A stretch of 64,000 nt of DNA from Actinomyces oris (lineage in GTDB: Bacteria; Actinomycetota; Actinomycetes; Actinomycetales; Actinomycetaceae), in contig NZ_MSGO01000001.1 of NCBI RefSeq assembly GCF_001929375.1, positions 1 through 64,000 of the forward strand. The letters are read 5' to 3'. The notes beneath the pieces are model-generated. The model saw only the letters and a program-made list of their open reading frames with translations. It had not been told where the DNA came from and did no database searches. Below, piece after piece: positions 1 through 8,491 of this stretch. Within the stretch, counting starts at the first letter, position 1. Every line of letters starts with the position of its first letter. A program made the translations under genes and the position numbers.

Positions 1-1011
1 GCCGCCTCACTCGGCACCGCGGCCAGTGCCGGTCCGGGAGGTGGGAAGAATGGCGGAGCGGCGGCTGCGGCAGATAGTCGAGAAAAGGAAAAGAAGCGGC
101 TGCTGCATCTTGCTCGGAAAATGATGATGGCTCCATTTGGGCTTGCTCCGTTTTCGGAGGAGGATATTGCTCGGTTGCAGGAGCAGGCCGACGGCAACGG
201 CGACTGGGACCCCGATGCCAATCAGAGGGGTATTGGTGACTGCTACTTGCTTGCCACGCTGCAGGGCTACTCCCGGACTGAGGACGGCCAGCAGTTCCTG
301 CGGGACCAGGTCAGGTGGGACGAGAAGAAGAACTGCTTCGTCGTCACCCTCTACGACAACGGCAAACCCGTCTACGTCGACGTGGACGACTACTACTCTG
401 ACGGCACCAAAGACGCCCAGAGAAGGCCCACCCTCATGAGCCTCTACGAACGCGCCTACGGCAAGCACTTCGGATTCAGTGATCTTGACGATGGTGGGAA
501 CCCTGAGAAGGATGGCATGGAGGTTGTCTCGAACGCCGACGCCCACCACGTCGACACGTGGGGCTCAGAACCTGGCTGGTTCGGCTGGACCTCACCAATA
601 GAGGACCACAAGTACGATGACAGTGAGTGGAAAGACATTAAGGACTCTGTCGAGAACGGAAAGCCCGTTGTCGGACTGACCAACGGAGACTTCAGTGATG
701 ACGGCACAGTTAATGCGGCCTCGGACACCAATGGTGACGGCAAGATTGACACCAAGAATCCCGGAAGTAACGGCGAGGCGCCGGACGAGGAAGGCAAGTA
801 CCGCCTCGTTGGAGGCGACTATGATCATGACCCTAAGACGAAGAAATCATCCCATGCGTACACGGTTGTCGACATTGACGACGAGTACGTTACCCTGCGC
901 AACCCCTGGGGCTGGAATGACACTCCCAATGATGGCAGGAAGGGTGGCGGCTTGATTCGAATCACTCGAGAAGATTACGAGAAGCACTTCGCCCATACCT
1001 CCATCGGCTAG
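1..1011 (+). CDS. Calpain-family (C2) cysteine protease domain protein, 5' end outside the window
   Basis: The reading frame is open from base 1 with no stop, so this is probably the C-terminal part of a longer protein; the ATG triplet at 121 may be internal. The calpain triad is visible: Cys in GIGDCYLLA (codon 241-243), His in HAYTVV (codon 853-855) and Asn in NPWGW (codon 901-903). An acidic loop reading DTNGDGKID (about 727-753) looks like an EF-hand or dockerin calcium loop, which fits a calcium-dependent protease. The segment before the domain is Gly/Ala-rich and then Lys-rich, like a linker. In bacteria such domains occur as C-terminal effector or toxin modules, so a secreted effector is possible but inferred. 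Three tandem membrane-anchored paralogues follow directly. GC is visibly lower than in the rest of the window, suggesting acquisition. Domain call firm; biological role open. Confidence 0.75.
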   Translation, partial: AASLGTAASAGPGGGKNGGAAAAADSREKEKKRLLHLARKMMMAPFGLAPFSEEDIARLQEQADGNGDWDPDANQRGIGDCYLLATLQGYSRTEDGQQFLRDQVRWDEKKNCFVVTLYDNGKPVYVDVDDYYSDGTKDAQRRPTLMSLYERAYGKHFGFSDLDDGGNPEKDGMEVVSNADAHHVDTWGSEPGWFGWTSPIEDHKYDDSEWKDIKDSVENGKPVVGLTNGDFSDDGTVNAASDTNGDGKIDTKNPGSNGEAPDEEGKYRLVGGDYDHDPKTKKSSHAYTVVDIDDEYVTLRNPWGWNDTPNDGRKGGGLIRITREDYEKHFAHTSIG

Positions 1012-1047
1012 GCGCTTACACGTCAGGTACTCTTAAGGGAGTGGATA

Positions 1048-1596
1048 ATGGTGAACATGAAACACCTTCGTGGCATAGAAGCAACCGGCGCCCCGGGAAA
1101 CGTCGTCCCACAATATGTTGGCAGTCAACCAAAAAGGGTGGGAAATAGGAAACGCATGCTGTGGGCGGCTATTTCCACTATCGTTGTGGTCGTTGCGATT
1201 GTGGCCGGATTGGGGGGATGGCTGTGGTGGACCCGGCCGAGCACCACCAGTGTTCCTCTACCGGCGGGGGTGGGAAGGGGCAGCGTCATGTCTCTTGACG
1301 GATCGATTCCTGCTCCTGAGACCAAGGCCGGGAGACTGGAGACCGGTGATATGCGTTCCGAGCGTCATCAGTGGATCGGCTCGGTGCGCTGGACCCCCAA
1401 GGGAGGGAAGCCGACCAGGTACGAGCTGCACCTGGGTGAGAGCGTCCACATCGACGGCCTGGGCACCGTCACCCTCCTCGCCGTCAACCCACCACCCCTT
1501 ATCCCTGATAGAACGAGGGGAGGTGGGTGGACGACGCGAGTTCACGTTGCACTCGACCCCGGACTGCACTGGTGTGAACCCTGGGACCCCTGCTGA
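1048..1596 (+). CDS. Membrane-anchored small protein, paralogue 1 of 3 (possible immunity protein)
   Basis: The product is 182 residues: a short basic N-terminus, one transmembrane helix (about residues 37-57, ending GGWLWWTRP), a linker and a C-terminal domain of about 110 residues. That domain contains W(I/V)GSV.W.PKGG, the invariant string LGESVHIDGLG, and a final W-C-x4-C with Cys as last residue, suggesting an external disulfide. The family is not recognised. It lies 36 bases downstream of the calpain-domain gene in the same direction and is followed by two copies of itself. Tandem diversified copies behind a protease effector resemble an immunity cassette, but this is inference. A second ATG at 1057 is an alternative start. 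Confidence 0.7.
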   Translation: MVNMKHLRGIEATGAPGNVVPQYVGSQPKRVGNRKRMLWAAISTIVVVVAIVAGLGGWLWWTRPSTTSVPLPAGVGRGSVMSLDGSIPAPETKAGRLETGDMRSERHQWIGSVRWTPKGGKPTRYELHLGESVHIDGLGTVTLLAVNPPPLIPDRTRGGGWTTRVHVALDPGLHWCEPWDPC

Positions 1597-1698
1597 GCCC
1601 GTGAAGATGTCTGGCCGTCACTGCACTCACCTCATTGAGGGACGGTTCTGTCTACCACTGTGCCTCTTGAGAGCTCACCTCCAGGAAAGAATACGGTC

Positions 1699-2274
1699 AT
1701 GGTCGAGATGCAGCCCGCCCCTGAGGGGCCTGTGGACCCTGCCATGGCGCCCTGCCCCTCCCCGAAAGACGCTGACCGGGAGGGGCTCCGAAGGAGACGT
1801 GTGCTCTGGGGCGCCGTCGGAGTCGTCGTCGTGCTCGCGCTCCTACTGGGGGCGGGCGGCTGGCTGTGGTGGACTCGTCCCAGCACTACCTCTCGATCGG
1901 CCGCAAGCGCTTCTCCATCAATCACGCGCGTTCTGCTGCCGACTGGGATCGGAGAGGGCGATATCGTGTCTCTCGGGGGAGCGACTCGGGCTCCTGAGAC
2001 CAAGGCCGGGAGGCTGGAGGCTGGCGGTATGCGCGTCGAGCAGAACCAGTGGATCGGTTCGGTGTACTGGACGCCCACGGGAGGGAAGTCGACCAAGTAT
2101 GAGCTGCACCTGGGTGAGAGCGTCCACATCGACGGCCTGGGCACCGTCACCCTCCTCGCTGTTAACCCGCGATTGCACACCCCTGACAAAGGCGAGGCAG
2201 GTGGATGGGCGACCGAGGTTCACGTCAATCTCGATCCTGGGCTGCACTGGTGTCGAAAGTGGGATCCCTGCTGA
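1699..2274 (+). CDS. Membrane-anchored small protein, paralogue 2 of 3
   Basis: The product is 191 residues with the same plan as its neighbours: cytoplasmic head, transmembrane helix ending GGWLWWTRP, Ser/Ala-rich linker, then the domain carrying LGESVHIDGLG and the terminal W-C-x4-C. The ATG at 1699 was chosen because AGGAAAG lies a suitable distance upstream and because paralogue 3 starts with the same MVEIQPAPEG-like sequence; a GTG at 1660 would add 13 residues. The spacer before the gene resembles the spacer before paralogue 3, so the duplicated unit includes the intergenic DNA. No known family recognised. Confidence 0.7.
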   Translation: MVEMQPAPEGPVDPAMAPCPSPKDADREGLRRRRVLWGAVGVVVVLALLLGAGGWLWWTRPSTTSRSAASASPSITRVLLPTGIGEGDIVSLGGATRAPETKAGRLEAGGMRVEQNQWIGSVYWTPTGGKSTKYELHLGESVHIDGLGTVTLLAVNPRLHTPDKGEAGGWATEVHVNLDPGLHWCRKWDPC

Positions 2275-2328
2275 ACCCGTAAAGACTGCTGGTCCTCACT
2301 GAACTCACCTCCTGGAAGGATGCCGGTC

Positions 2329-2913
2329 ATGGTCGAGATACAGCCCGCCCCTGAGGGACCCGTGGACCCGGCCGTGGCGGCCTCCCCTCAAGATGTTGAC
2401 CGGGTGGGGCACCGAAGGAGGCGCGCACGCTGGGGCGCCGTCGGAGTCGTCGTCGTGCTCGCGTTCCTGCTGGGGGCGGGCGGCTGGCTGTGATGGTTTC
2501 GTTCGAGCATGGCAGGCGCTTCTCAGTCGACCGCAAGCGTGCCTCCGCCGCTCACGAGCACCTCTCTTCCGTCTGGTGTTGAGAAGGGCGACCTAGTATC
2601 TCTTGGTGGGTCCGTCCCGCCTAAATGGACGGACAAGGGGACGCTGGAATCGGCTGGCATGCATGTCGAGCAGAATCAGTGGGTCGGCTCAGTGCGATGG
2701 AGGCCCAAAGGGGGTGAACCAACTGTCTATGAGATGCATCTGGGTGAGAGCGTCCACATCGACGGCCTGGGCGCCGTCACACTTGTTGCCGTCACTCCAC
2801 CGTCCACATCCCCACCCGATAAGAACAAGGCCGGCGGAGCAAGAGGAAGAGTTCACGTCAACGTCAACCTTGACCCCGGAATCCAATGGTGCAGGCCGTC
2901 AGACTCATGCTGA
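2329..2913 (+). pseudogene. Paralogue 3 of the membrane-anchored family, interrupted by an in-frame TGA
   Basis: The frame from ATG 2329 matches paralogue 2 through the cytoplasmic head and transmembrane helix, then hits TGA at 2491-2493, where both sister genes have TGG (Trp of GGWLWW). The same frame continues without further stops to 2913 and still encodes LGESVHIDGLG and the final Cys motif. A single nonsense substitution therefore separates the anchor from the domain. A residual product could start at ATG 2509 but would lack the membrane helix. The decay looks recent because the downstream frame is intact. Sequencing error or TGA readthrough cannot be excluded from sequence alone. Confidence 0.7.
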
Positions 2914-3033
2914 ACCGGTGAAGGTATCTCGCCCTCACGAACTCATGTGAGATCGGAAGGGGCTGCGGACGATGTCATGGCTGGCACCTGTCAACGTGCC
3001 CACCGTGTATCAACCAGTGGTTAGCCTGGGGGC

Positions 3034-3426
3034 ATGATCGATCATGCCTCTGTGAGCGTCAGTGATCCGGCGGCCTCGAAAGCCTTCTATGAGGCGGCCC
3101 TCGCACCGCTGGGCTACCGCGTGGTCATGGAGTTCGGGCCCGTCACCGGGCTGGGAGCCCCTGCGCCCGGCGCGCCGGAGGACTCCCCGGTCCACGCGGA
3201 CCTGTGGCTGGCCCCGGCGGAGAACCCGACGCCCTGCCATATCGCGCTGGCGGCGTCGTCGACGGCGCAGGTGGACGCCTTCCATAAGGCGGCCCTGGCG
3301 GCGGGCGGTACCGACAACGGCGGTCCCGGCGAGCGCCCGCACTACCACCCCGGCTACTACGGGGCCTTCGTCCTCGACCCCGACGGCAACAACCTCGAGG
3401 CCGTCCTCCACGGAACCGGCAACTGA
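3034..3426 (+). CDS. VOC (glyoxalase/bleomycin-resistance fold) family protein
   Basis: The product is 130 residues, one vicinal-oxygen-chelate module of normal length. The start MIDHASVSVSD gives the first strand with a metal-ligand-type His at residue 4; the centre has PCHIALAAS, with a His at a second ligand position; the end, GAFVLDPDGNNLEAV, carries the usual C-terminal DPDGN.(I/L)E pattern with a Glu ligand. Such proteins are dimeric metal-dependent lyases, dioxygenases or resistance proteins; the substrate cannot be told. It stands alone, with no clear operon partner. Confidence 0.85.
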   Translation: MIDHASVSVSDPAASKAFYEAALAPLGYRVVMEFGPVTGLGAPAPGAPEDSPVHADLWLAPAENPTPCHIALAASSTAQVDAFHKAALAAGGTDNGGPGERPHYHPGYYGAFVLDPDGNNLEAVLHGTGN

Positions 3427-3570
3427 CCGCCGACTGTGTGCCTCTGATTGCGGATTGTGCGCCGCTCCTCCGCTGCGTGAGCCCGCCGTCGTCGGGGACA
3501 TCCCTACACGGCGGGGCTCGATGAGGAGACGACGAGGGGCGCCGTAGTGAGGCGAACCGAAGAGACTCGC

Positions 3571-3759
3571 CTACCGCCCGGCCCCGGTGCTCCCGCCGGT
3601 GATCAGTGCGGAGACGGTGCGTGTGACGCCGATGAGCACCAGACAGAGAATACCGGCAAGGGCGGTGGCCAGAACGGTCTTGAGCCAGCGACGTCCGAGA
3701 CTCTCGCCGCTGGGGGTGAGGGCTTGACTTGTGGGACGGGAGGTCGTGATCGCAGTCAT
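3571..3759 (-). CDS. Small single-pass membrane protein, hypothetical
   Basis: This 62-residue frame has one hydrophobic helix (about residues 28-50, rich in Leu, Ala, Val, Ile) preceded by a basic RRWLK stretch, giving a predicted cytoplasmic N-terminus. A GGAG lies just upstream of the ATG, at shorter than ideal spacing. No family is recognised and no conservation can be checked here. It faces the VOC gene convergently. It could be a chance frame in GC-rich DNA. Confidence 0.4.
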   Translation of the reverse strand: MTAITTSRPTSQALTPSGESLGRRWLKTVLATALAGILCLVLIGVTRTVSALITGGSTGAGR

Positions 3760-4411
3760 GACTCCAGCCTGCGTGATGGTTGTCCGTGAGACATCGGGCC
3801 GCCGAATGATTCTGCGCCACCCACTATTCCCCCCAAAGGAGGGCGGAGTGCAGTGAGCTTCCTACCCCAGTTGGAGGGTGTGCCCGTCGGCAGCGGTTCC
3901 GGCTGGAAACGTGAGCATGTCCTGGCGTCTCTATCCCGTCAGCCTTGGTGGCGGGCCCGGAGATGGCGGCGAGGGGACGACGGTCTGAGGCGCGGTGGAG
4001 AGATGGCGGCGGTTCGGTAGGGAGGTGACGGGCCTCGGTGGGGAGGAGATGGTGGCGGTCCGGGGCTTGGTGGGGAGACGGGGAGACGACGACGCTGCGG
4101 TGAGGTAGCGGTGGCGGGCCCACGCGGCGCCTGCGCCGCCATCAACACCGCTCGGGTGGCAGCGCCCGACCACCCTCCAGGGGTCTCGGGAAGATATCGA
4201 AGCGGCGGGCGAGCCGGTCGCCGCCGCCGGCGCAGCGCCCTCCCGTGCCCGCCCGAACGGGGCGCGGTGGCGCGGAAGGGGGCGCCTCAGCGTGTCGCAC
4301 GCCCGGCGTGGCGCCCTCTCAGCCCCGGATTTGCCAGATATCACTCAGGTAACTGCTCGCAATCGGCTCAAGATGCCGCAGATACCTCGCAGAGATCTCT
4401 AGACTTCAACC
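3760..4411. other. Gene-free stretch with a G/A-rich segment
   Basis: No convincing gene was found. From about 3950 to 4110 the + strand is strongly purine-rich, with loosely repeated units such as GGTGGGGAG and GATGGCGG; reading frames here are low-complexity and mutually exclusive. A short GC palindrome, GGCGCCTGCGCC, lies near 4126. The last 80 bases are the upstream region of the WD40 gene; no clear -35/-10 pair was identified. Confidence 0.5.
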
Positions 4412-7400
4412 ATGACTGTGCCTTCAGAGACCTCGGGGACGATCGACCCTCGTGAGGTGTCACTGTATGCCGGCCACTTCGACGCGCTGTGGGGTGTGGC
4501 CTGGAGCCCGGATGGCACGCGGCTCCTGTCCGGATCGCACGACGGCACGGCCCGGGTCTGGGACGCGAACCGCGGTACCGAGCTGTTCGCGCTGGCCGGC
4601 CCCAGCCTGTCCATCAGTGCAGTGGCCTGGAGTCCTGATGGCACACGGCTGCTCACTGCGGCGGAGGACCACAGCGTCCGCGTCTGGGACGCGACCACCG
4701 GCGCCGACCTGCTGACCCTGGGAGTCGGCGGATCCGGTGTCGGCGGGGCGGTGGCCTGGAGCCCCGACTCCACTCGCATCCTCACCAGCTTCGACGACGC
4801 CTCGGCCCGCATCTGGGACGCCTCCAGCGGTCAGGTGGTGCGCACGCTGTCGGGGCACACCGAGCACCTCACCGCGGTGTCGTGGAGCCCGGACGGGACC
4901 CGCGTGGCCACCGCCTCCGACGACGGCACCGCCCGGGTCTGGGACGTCACCACCGGCACCGAGCTGCTGCGCGTGGGCCCCATGGCCTTCGTGGGGCGCG
5001 GCGCCACCATGGGGCCCGACGGCAGGCCGACCCACGTCGGCCCGATCGAGCCGATGACCGGCCTGTCATGGAGCCCGGACTCGCGCCGCATCATCACCGC
5101 CTTCGACTCGGCCGAGCCCCGGGTCTGGGACGCCGCCACCGGCGAGGAGGTTCTCAGCCTCCACGGCCGCGAACGCCGCTGGGTCAGTGTCGTCTCCTGG
5201 AGTCCCGACGGCAGCCGCATCATCACCGACGACATCTCCGGCACCACCGCTCACATCTGGGACGCCTCCACCGGCGAGGAGCTGCTCAGCCTGCGCGGTC
5301 ACAACCAGTGGGCCTGTGCCCTGGCCTGGAGCCCGGACTCGAGCCGCGTGGCCACCGGCTCCCACGATGACACCGTGCGCGTCTGGGACGCCGCCACCGG
5401 CCAGACCCAGCTCGTCCTGGGGGCCGGCAACTCCGTCGAGACCGTCTCTTGGAGCCCCGACGGCACCAAGCTCAGCGTCGGCGCCAAGATCGGTGGCAAC
5501 CGCGTCTGGGACGCCACCACTGGCGAGCCGCGCCTCACCGTGGACAACGGCGCCCGGGAGCTGAGCGAGGTCGTCTGGAGCCCGGACGGCACCCGCCTGG
5601 CCACCTCCTCCTACCTCTCGCCGCGCGTCCTCATCCTGGACGCCTCCACCGGCGACGTCGTCCAGGCCCTGACCGCCGGGGAGGACGACGTCAACGACAT
5701 CGCCTGGAGCCCGGACAGCGAGCGCCTCCTCACCGGCCTGGGGGACGACCGCGCCGCGATCTGGGACGCCGCCCGCGGCGAGCGCCTCCTCACCCTCGAG
5801 GGCCACAGCGACATGATCACCTCGGTCGCCTGGAGCCCCAACGGTCAGCGCGCCCTGACCGGCTCCCAGGACGGGACGGCCCGCATCTGGGACGCCGCCA
5901 CCGGCGAGGTCATCCACACCTACACCGGCAACTGGGTGCGCGACGTCGTGTGGACGCAGGGAGGCCCTCGCGTCGTCACCGGCAGCGCCGACGGCGCCGC
6001 CCACGTCTGGGACGTCATCACCTCCGGTGAGCTCGTGACGCTGCGCGACGACGCCGCCATGGTCCGCTCCTACGCCTGGAGCCCCGACGGCGCCAAGGTG
6101 CTGGCCGGCTTCGACGACGGCGTCGTGCGAGTGTGGGACGAGGTCTCCGGCAAGATCATCCTGTCCCTGGCCGGCCACCGCTTCGGCGTCACCGACGCGC
6201 AGTGGAGCCCAGACGGCACCCGGATCCTCACCGGCTCCGAGGACGGCACCGTGCGCCTGTGGAACGCCGCCACCGGCGAGATGACCGGGCTGTTCCTGTG
6301 CTTCCTGCCCGACGGCGGGGTCGCCATCCTCGACGCCCCCTCCCTGAGCCTGCGCTCGGGCCCCGGGGAGGTCTGGGACTACCTCGGCCGCCCTGAGATC
6401 CTCGCCGGCCAGCTCACCCGCGTGGGCGTGGAACGGCGCCAGTACATCAATCCTGACCCGCTGCCCGAGGTCGTCGCGGAACCCGCTCCGGCCGATGCGA
6501 CTGACGAGGGCCCGACGACGCAGGACCCGGCCGAGGCGCCTCAGGAGCCTCAACCTCCTGAGGTCACCGAGCCCTCCGAGACTGCGGAGGCGCCGGAGTC
6601 CGACGCGCTCGGCGACTACGCCGAAGCCCCCTCCGTCTTCGCCGTGCCCGCACAGCAGGCGGCTGGGCCCGCACAGGCTGGGCCCGCCGCTGACGCCGAG
6701 CAGACCGTCGGCTCCCAGTCCCCTGAGGACGCCCCTGCTCAGGCGCAGGAGTCGTCGGCCCCTGCCGACGAGTCCCCCATCGAGGAGATCCTCGCCCCCG
6801 AGGTGGAGGAGGCGGCCGCTGCTCACCAGGCCCGGCACGCGGCGGTGACCGCCCACACGCCGGCCGAGGCCGCTGAGGTTCCCGACGCTCTCGGGCAGCC
6901 GGTCACGCAGGCCGAGACCGAGCCGGTCGCCGCACCGACGGGGGAGACCCTCCTCGTCCAGCCCTTCCCCGTGGACCAGGGCCTTGTGGACGGTGAGGTG
7001 AGTGCACCGGCCGTGACGTCGCCCGCGATGGTTGAGGCGCCGCAGGCCCTGTCCGTCCCCGAGGGGGACCGGCAGGAGCAGCCCGAGGCGCAGGTCGAGC
7101 CGAGTCCGGCTGAGACCACCGAGGAGACCGACGCCGGTGCCACCGCGCCCGCCGTCCCGGCCCCTGAGACGGAGGCGGCTGACAACGCGCGCCGGGCCCG
7201 GCACGCCGCCGCCACCGCTCAGACCCCGGCCGAGTCGGCCCCGGAGAAGGTCGCTGAGGACGGCGCTGAGGCGGCCGTGCCCGTCGAGTCCGAGCTGGCT
7301 TCGCCGACCCAGGTGGCGGAGTCCTCCGGGACGGCCGAGTCCGCTTATGAGCCGGTGGCGATCCCCGCCGTCGAGCATGCCGGTGGTGAGCCCGTGGCCG

Positions 7401-8296
7401 CACCCACTGGTGAGACCGTCGCCCCCGACCAGCTCGAGCTCGCCCTGACCCCGGCCGACGCCGTCGGCCACAAGGGCGATGAGGTCACCCTCGACCTCTC
7501 CGAGGAGGCCGATGGGCCGACGCAGGAGGAGACCCCCGAGGTCGAGGCCTCCGTCGAGGCGACGGCACCGCCCGTCGCGGACACCGCTGAGACGGCGCGC
7601 GCCGTCGCCCCGGCCGACGTCACTGACGCCGCCGACGCCGCCGATGCCGCCGATGCGACGGCGCCTGAGGCGCCGCTGACCTCCGGTGCCGAGGCCGTCT
7701 CCGCGCCGACCGTCTCAACACCCGAGGGCGAGCCCGAGGACCACGCGGCCCAGGAGGCCCAAACCGAGCAGACCCCCGTCGAGCGCCCGGAGGCACAGGA
7801 GGACCTGGAGAGGTCGATCGCGCCCGAGGAGGCCGAGGTCGCGCAGACCACGGAGGCTGAGACGGACGCTGAGGCCCAGCCGAGCGCCGAGGAGGAGCCC
7901 GCTGAGCCCGCCGAGCCGACCCCGGCGCCCTGGGGGAGCGAGGACCTGCGCCAGCGGATCTACGCCGAGGTGCAGGAGTTCGTCGCCGCCATCGCGCGCC
8001 GTGACGTCAACGAGCTGGCGAGCCGCTACGGCATCGCCGGCAACGACCTGGCCGGCCTCGATGAGCAGCTGGCGGGCCTGTCGAGCCCCGCTTCGGACCT
8101 GACCCTCTTCCCCATGGAGCAGGCCGATGAGTACGTCGACGGACACCACCGCCTGGACCTCAGTGAGCTGGAGGGCGGCGGCGTCGTCATCAGCTCCGAG
8201 CTGTGGGCTCACGACGCGGCCTGCGGCGCGCGCCTCATCGCCCACTGGAACCCCATGGGGATCTACCCCTTCGACTTCCGCAACGTGAGTATGTGA
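4412..8296 (+). CDS. Giant WD40-repeat protein with two predicted propellers, acidic tail and a C-terminal domain
   Basis: The product is 1294 residues. The first 640 or so contain 14 WD40 units of the form WSPDG.R..TGS.DGT.RVWDA, which is exactly enough for two seven-bladed propellers; blades 5, 9 and 12 are the most divergent. A region rich in Glu, Ala and Pro follows (about residues 686-1170), predicted disordered, with internal repeats such as EPVAAPTGET and ARHAA.TA.TPAE. The last 120 residues form a compact, unrecognised domain containing ELWAHDAACGARLIAHW. There is no signal peptide or membrane helix, so the protein should be cytoplasmic, probably a scaffold. No kinase or caspase partner domain is present, unlike many bacterial WD40 proteins. 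Confidence 0.85.
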   Translation: MTVPSETSGTIDPREVSLYAGHFDALWGVAWSPDGTRLLSGSHDGTARVWDANRGTELFALAGPSLSISAVAWSPDGTRLLTAAEDHSVRVWDATTGADLLTLGVGGSGVGGAVAWSPDSTRILTSFDDASARIWDASSGQVVRTLSGHTEHLTAVSWSPDGTRVATASDDGTARVWDVTTGTELLRVGPMAFVGRGATMGPDGRPTHVGPIEPMTGLSWSPDSRRIITAFDSAEPRVWDAATGEEVLSLHGRERRWVSVVSWSPDGSRIITDDISGTTAHIWDASTGEELLSLRGHNQWACALAWSPDSSRVATGSHDDTVRVWDAATGQTQLVLGAGNSVETVSWSPDGTKLSVGAKIGGNRVWDATTGEPRLTVDNGARELSEVVWSPDGTRLATSSYLSPRVLILDASTGDVVQALTAGEDDVNDIAWSPDSERLLTGLGDDRAAIWDAARGERLLTLEGHSDMITSVAWSPNGQRALTGSQDGTARIWDAATGEVIHTYTGNWVRDVVWTQGGPRVVTGSADGAAHVWDVITSGELVTLRDDAAMVRSYAWSPDGAKVLAGFDDGVVRVWDEVSGKIILSLAGHRFGVTDAQWSPDGTRILTGSEDGTVRLWNAATGEMTGLFLCFLPDGGVAILDAPSLSLRSGPGEVWDYLGRPEILAGQLTRVGVERRQYINPDPLPEVVAEPAPADATDEGPTTQDPAEAPQEPQPPEVTEPSETAEAPESDALGDYAEAPSVFAVPAQQAAGPAQAGPAADAEQTVGSQSPEDAPAQAQESSAPADESPIEEILAPEVEEAAAAHQARHAAVTAHTPAEAAEVPDALGQPVTQAETEPVAAPTGETLLVQPFPVDQGLVDGEVSAPAVTSPAMVEAPQALSVPEGDRQEQPEAQVEPSPAETTEETDAGATAPAVPAPETEAADNARRARHAAATAQTPAESAPEKVAEDGAEAAVPVESELASPTQVAESSGTAESAYEPVAIPAVEHAGGEPVAAPTGETVAPDQLELALTPADAVGHKGDEVTLDLSEEADGPTQEETPEVEASVEATAPPVADTAETARAVAPADVTDAADAADAADATAPEAPLTSGAEAVSAPTVSTPEGEPEDHAAQEAQTEQTPVERPEAQEDLERSIAPEEAEVAQTTEAETDAEAQPSAEEEPAEPAEPTPAPWGSEDLRQRIYAEVQEFVAAIARRDVNELASRYGIAGNDLAGLDEQLAGLSSPASDLTLFPMEQADEYVDGHHRLDLSELEGGGVVISSELWAHDAACGARLIAHWNPMGIYPFDFRNVSM

Positions 8297-8333
8297 GTCA
8301 TCTCCCGCGCGCCTCCCCGACGCCCGGCAGCTC

Positions 8334-8370
8334 GAGTGCGCCCCAGACCGGCAGGTACGGGGGCGCACTC
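8334..8370 (+). terminator. Hairpin after the WD40 gene
   Basis: Perfect 11-bp stem: GAGTGCGCCCC (8334-8344) pairs with GGGGCGCACTC (8360-8370), with a 15-base loop. It lies 38 bases past the stop codon. There is no U-tract, which is common for high-GC actinobacterial terminators. Confidence 0.6.
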
Positions 8371-8491
8371 GGTTCTCGGTGGGACAAGAGGAGACGGGGA
8401 TCGCTTAGGAGCGACGCCGGCGGATATGTGCTGGGGCTGTGAACCGCATAGACTTCCCGCCGTCAGTGTTATCCACCGAGAGGGGACGTCT

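Noticed and set aside
5066-7471. An 801-codon open frame antisense to the WD40 gene
   Set aside because: It mirrors the codon structure of the real gene in GC-rich DNA, has low-complexity Gly/Val/Arg composition and no family motifs.
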